Source: an uncultured Bacteroidota bacterium
Lineage (GTDB): Bacteria > Bacteroidota > Bacteroidia > Chitinophagales > Chitinophagaceae
Direction: 5' to 3'
Assembly: GCA_946479615.1 (NCBI GenBank)
Contig: CAMLGR010000106.1
Coordinates: 1-16,528 of the forward strand
Length of the DNA: 16,528 nt
The stretch's first letter is position 1; every line of letters begins with the position of its first letter. Of this stretch, positions 14,794 through 16,528 are shown piece after piece. The notes below the pieces were generated by a model. It was not told the origin of the DNA, searched no databases, and saw only the letters and a list, made by a program, of their open reading frames with translations. The translations under genes and the position numbers were made by a program.

Positions 14794-15921
14794 ATGACTA
14801 CTACAAAGACAATCCCACAGGATACAACAACCGATTTCTTGCCTCTTGAAGGAACCGATTACGTAGAATTCTACGTCGGCAATGCCAAGCAGGCCGCCCA
14901 TTATTATATGACTGCCTTTGGTTTCCAGGCGCTGGCGTATGCCGGCCCGGAAACAGGTGTCAAGGATAAAGCCAGCTATGTCGTTCGCCAGCATAAGCTC
15001 ACATTTATGCTGACTACGCCTTTGCGTACCGATAATGCTATTGCGGATCATTTATATAAACACGGCGATAGTGTAAAAGCCTTATCGCTTCGTGTACCCG
15101 ATGCTGCCAGTGCGTGGGAGGAGACGACTAAACGCGGTGCTAAAAGTTATATGGAACCACAGTATTTAAAAGATGAGAACGGGGAACTGGTCATGAGTGG
15201 TATTCATACCTATGGCGATACCGTGCATTTATTCATCGAACGGAAAAATTATAACGGCGCTTTTATGCCGGGATATAAGGCCTGGAACAATCCTCATTTT
15301 AAGACAACCGATACCGGTTTATTATATGTCGATCATTGTGTGGGCAATGTAGGATGGAACCAGATGAATCCCTGGGTAAAATTTTATGAAGATGTAATGG
15401 GATTTAAAAACATCCTCACGTTCGATGATGAAGATATTTCTACTGAATACTCCGCCCTTATGAGTAAAGTGATGAGCAGCGGAAACGGATTTGTCAAATT
15501 CCCGATCAATGAACCGGCGGAAGGGAAGAAAAAATCACAGATCGAAGAATACCTTGAATTCAATAACGGGGAAGGAGTACAGCACGTAGCGCTTGCTACC
15601 AATGATATTGTAAAAACGGTTAGGGACCTGATGAGCCGGGGGGTGGAATTTTTGAAAGTGCCTACGACCTATTACGACGACCTGCTGGATCGTGTGGGTA
15701 AGATCGATGAGGACCTTGAACCCCTCCGGGAACTGGGCATCCTTGTCGACCGGGACAATGAAGGATATCTTTTACAGCTCTTTTCAAGGCCGGTAGAGGA
15801 CCGTCCGACCCTGTTCTTCGAGATCATCCAGCGGAAAGGCGCCAAAAGCTTTGGAAAGGGTAATTTCAAGGCTCTTTTTGAGGCTATTGAACGCGAGCAG
15901 GAAGCGCGGGGGAATCTCTAA
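14794..15921 (+). CDS. hppD: 4-Hydroxyphenylpyruvate dioxygenase
   Basis: A 375-residue non-heme iron enzyme that converts 4-hydroxyphenylpyruvate to homogentisate in tyrosine breakdown; homogentisate can also feed pyomelanin. It consists of two vicinal-oxygen-chelate halves. The Fe2+ ligands are visible: His181 in LLYVDHCVGNV, His264 in GVQHVALATND and Glu343 in TLFFEIIQRKGA. Other family segments are intact: PTTYYDDL at 290-297, GILVDRDNEGYLLQLFS at 315-331 and the closing C-terminal helix with KGNFKALFEAIE at 355-366. The length is normal. The N-terminus (MTTTKTIPQDTTTDFLPLEGTDYVEFYVGN) is usual for Bacteroidota versions. No other tyrosine-pathway gene (homogentisate dioxygenase, fumarylacetoacetase) lies in this window. 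Confidence 0.97.
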   Translation: MTTTKTIPQDTTTDFLPLEGTDYVEFYVGNAKQAAHYYMTAFGFQALAYAGPETGVKDKASYVVRQHKLTFMLTTPLRTDNAIADHLYKHGDSVKALSLRVPDAASAWEETTKRGAKSYMEPQYLKDENGELVMSGIHTYGDTVHLFIERKNYNGAFMPGYKAWNNPHFKTTDTGLLYVDHCVGNVGWNQMNPWVKFYEDVMGFKNILTFDDEDISTEYSALMSKVMSSGNGFVKFPINEPAEGKKKSQIEEYLEFNNGEGVQHVALATNDIVKTVRDLMSRGVEFLKVPTTYYDDLLDRVGKIDEDLEPLRELGILVDRDNEGYLLQLFSRPVEDRPTLFFEIIQRKGAKSFGKGNFKALFEAIEREQEARGNL

Positions 15922-15953
15922 GTAAATCAGCTTTACTGTTTTCGCTATCTACG

Positions 15954-16022
15954 CCCGGTCAGGGCCGGAAATTGCCTGAAATCCACATCTGTTGATGTTT
16001 TTAACAGGCCCGCCTGACCGGG
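15954..16022 (+). terminator. Nested stem-loop after the dioxygenase
   Basis: Three perfect stems nest inside one another: CCCGGTCAGG (15954-15963) with CCTGACCGGG (16013-16022), GCCTG (15974-15978) with CAGGC (16005-16009), and ACATC (15985-15989) with GATGT (15994-15998). The inner hairpin is followed by TTTT at 15999-16002, giving an intrinsic-terminator shape 63 bases past the dioxygenase stop. The outer arm touches the next promoter, so a regulatory role is also possible. Confidence 0.5.
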
Positions 16023-16028
16023 ATAGGG

Positions 16029-16036
16029 TATATTTG
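16029..16036 (+). promoter_or_regulatory. -7 element of the YafK-like gene
   Basis: TATATTTG matches TAnnTTTG exactly and lies 66 bases before the start codon. The resulting leader would contain a small hairpin, AGACGG (16052-16057) with CCGTCT (16067-16072). Confidence 0.45.
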
Positions 16037-16102
16037 CAATACATTAGGGAAAGACGGGAAATAAAACCGTCTGTGTACCGTTTAGCAGATAAGAAAACAG
16101 GC

Positions 16103-16528
16103 ATGAAAAACCTTTTAACATCCGCACTTTTCAGCATCGTGTTCAGTTCCGTAACCCTGGCCCAGGGAGGGGCTTCTATGAGGTCAGATGCATCATCGGT
16201 TTCTTTCATCGATTACCAGCGCACTTTCAGCCGTCCTGACGAATCTTATCGTCGCAAAGAGGACACACTTCAAAAACAATTCGCGGCAAAGAAATTGGAA
16301 TGGCCCGCCAAATATATTTATATCCGTTCATTCAAATATGACAGCCAACTGGAAGTATGGGTAAAGAATGAAGTGAACGATCCTTTCAAACTTTTCAAAA
16401 CTTATAAAGTCTGTGCACTCGCCGGAACTTTAGGTCCGAAAAGAATGGAAGGTGATTACCAGGTGCCTGAAGGATTTTATTATATCAATGAATTCAATCC
16501 TAACAGTAATTACTATTTATCGCTGGGT
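16103..16528 (+). CDS. YafK/DpaA-like L,D-transpeptidase-family protein, N-terminal part
   Basis: The frame runs 142 codons from ATG 16103 to the window end without a stop. Residues 1-20 form a Sec signal peptide (MKNLLTSALFSIVFSSVTLA, cut before Gln21). The region from about residue 72 (KYIYIRSFKYDSQLEVWVKN) through GTLGPKRMEGDYQVPEGFYYI to NPNSNYYLSLG fits the first half of the YafK-type YkuD domain, where G-x-K-x-x-E-G-D-x-x-V-P-E-G is characteristic. The E. coli member (YafK/DpaA) detaches Lpp from peptidoglycan; other family members may act differently. The catalytic His and Cys lie beyond the window, so activity cannot be judged. It is a second YkuD-type protein in this window, separate from the LdtD-like lipoprotein. 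Confidence 0.8.
   Translation, partial: MKNLLTSALFSIVFSSVTLAQGGASMRSDASSVSFIDYQRTFSRPDESYRRKEDTLQKQFAAKKLEWPAKYIYIRSFKYDSQLEVWVKNEVNDPFKLFKTYKVCALAGTLGPKRMEGDYQVPEGFYYINEFNPNSNYYLSLG

Noticed and set aside
1..16528. tRNA, rRNA or known riboswitch sequences.
   Set aside because: No cloverleaf ends with CCA, GTTCRA arms or rRNA-like stretches were recognised on either strand by eye; a covariance-model scan would be needed to exclude small RNAs.

Overview
The window looks like chromosomal DNA from a Bacteroidota bacterium, most likely of the Chitinophagaceae type. The reasons are lipoproteins with Bacteroidota-style signals, several close matches to the TAnnTTTG -7 promoter element, A-rich rather than strong Shine-Dalgarno leaders, AT-rich ATTCATA-type intergenic strings, and protein families typical of that group. 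No tRNA, rRNA, CRISPR array, transposase or phage gene was found. The genus is an inference; the sequence alone does not fix it.

Layout. (1) Positions 1-2814, + strand: the end of a GNAT acetyltransferase, then a tightly packed acyl carrier protein, an MBOAT membrane acyltransferase and a membrane-anchored SGNH/DltD-like protein. Together they look like a machine that carries an acyl group on the carrier protein, passes it across the inner membrane and transfers it to a cell-surface polymer. (2) 2955-3239, +: a small WxxGxW-repeat lipoprotein. (3) 3366-4751, -: a secreted beta-propeller protein of the oligogalacturonate lyase (PL22) type. (4) 4752-5152: a 401-base gap with three copies of a ~49-bp repeat, two of them forming a near-perfect 183-bp inverted-repeat element. 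(5) 5153-6778, -: a large lipoprotein L,D-transpeptidase. (6) 6921-7433, -: purE. (7) 7629-13190, +: a complete tripartite RND efflux operon (periplasmic adaptor, inner-membrane pump, TolC-like outer-membrane channel). (8) 13329-14450, -: purK, so the two subunits of the PurK/PurE step of purine synthesis flank the efflux operon. (9) 14794-15921, +: 4-hydroxyphenylpyruvate dioxygenase (tyrosine breakdown). (10) 16103-16528, +: the start of a YafK-like L,D-transpeptidase-family protein, cut by the window end.

Most gaps between convergent or successive genes hold long inverted repeats (3285-3336, 6839-6894, 13192-13326, 15954-16022) that probably end transcription. Palindromes suited to binding dimeric regulators lie upstream of the efflux operon (7560-7571) and of the dioxygenase (14694-14709 and 14748-14761). 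The most interesting regions are the ACP-MBOAT-SGNH cassette, which has no visible acyl-activating enzyme inside the window, and the repeat element at 4845-5145. Most genes are recognisable members of known families; I cannot claim a wholly new system from sequence alone.
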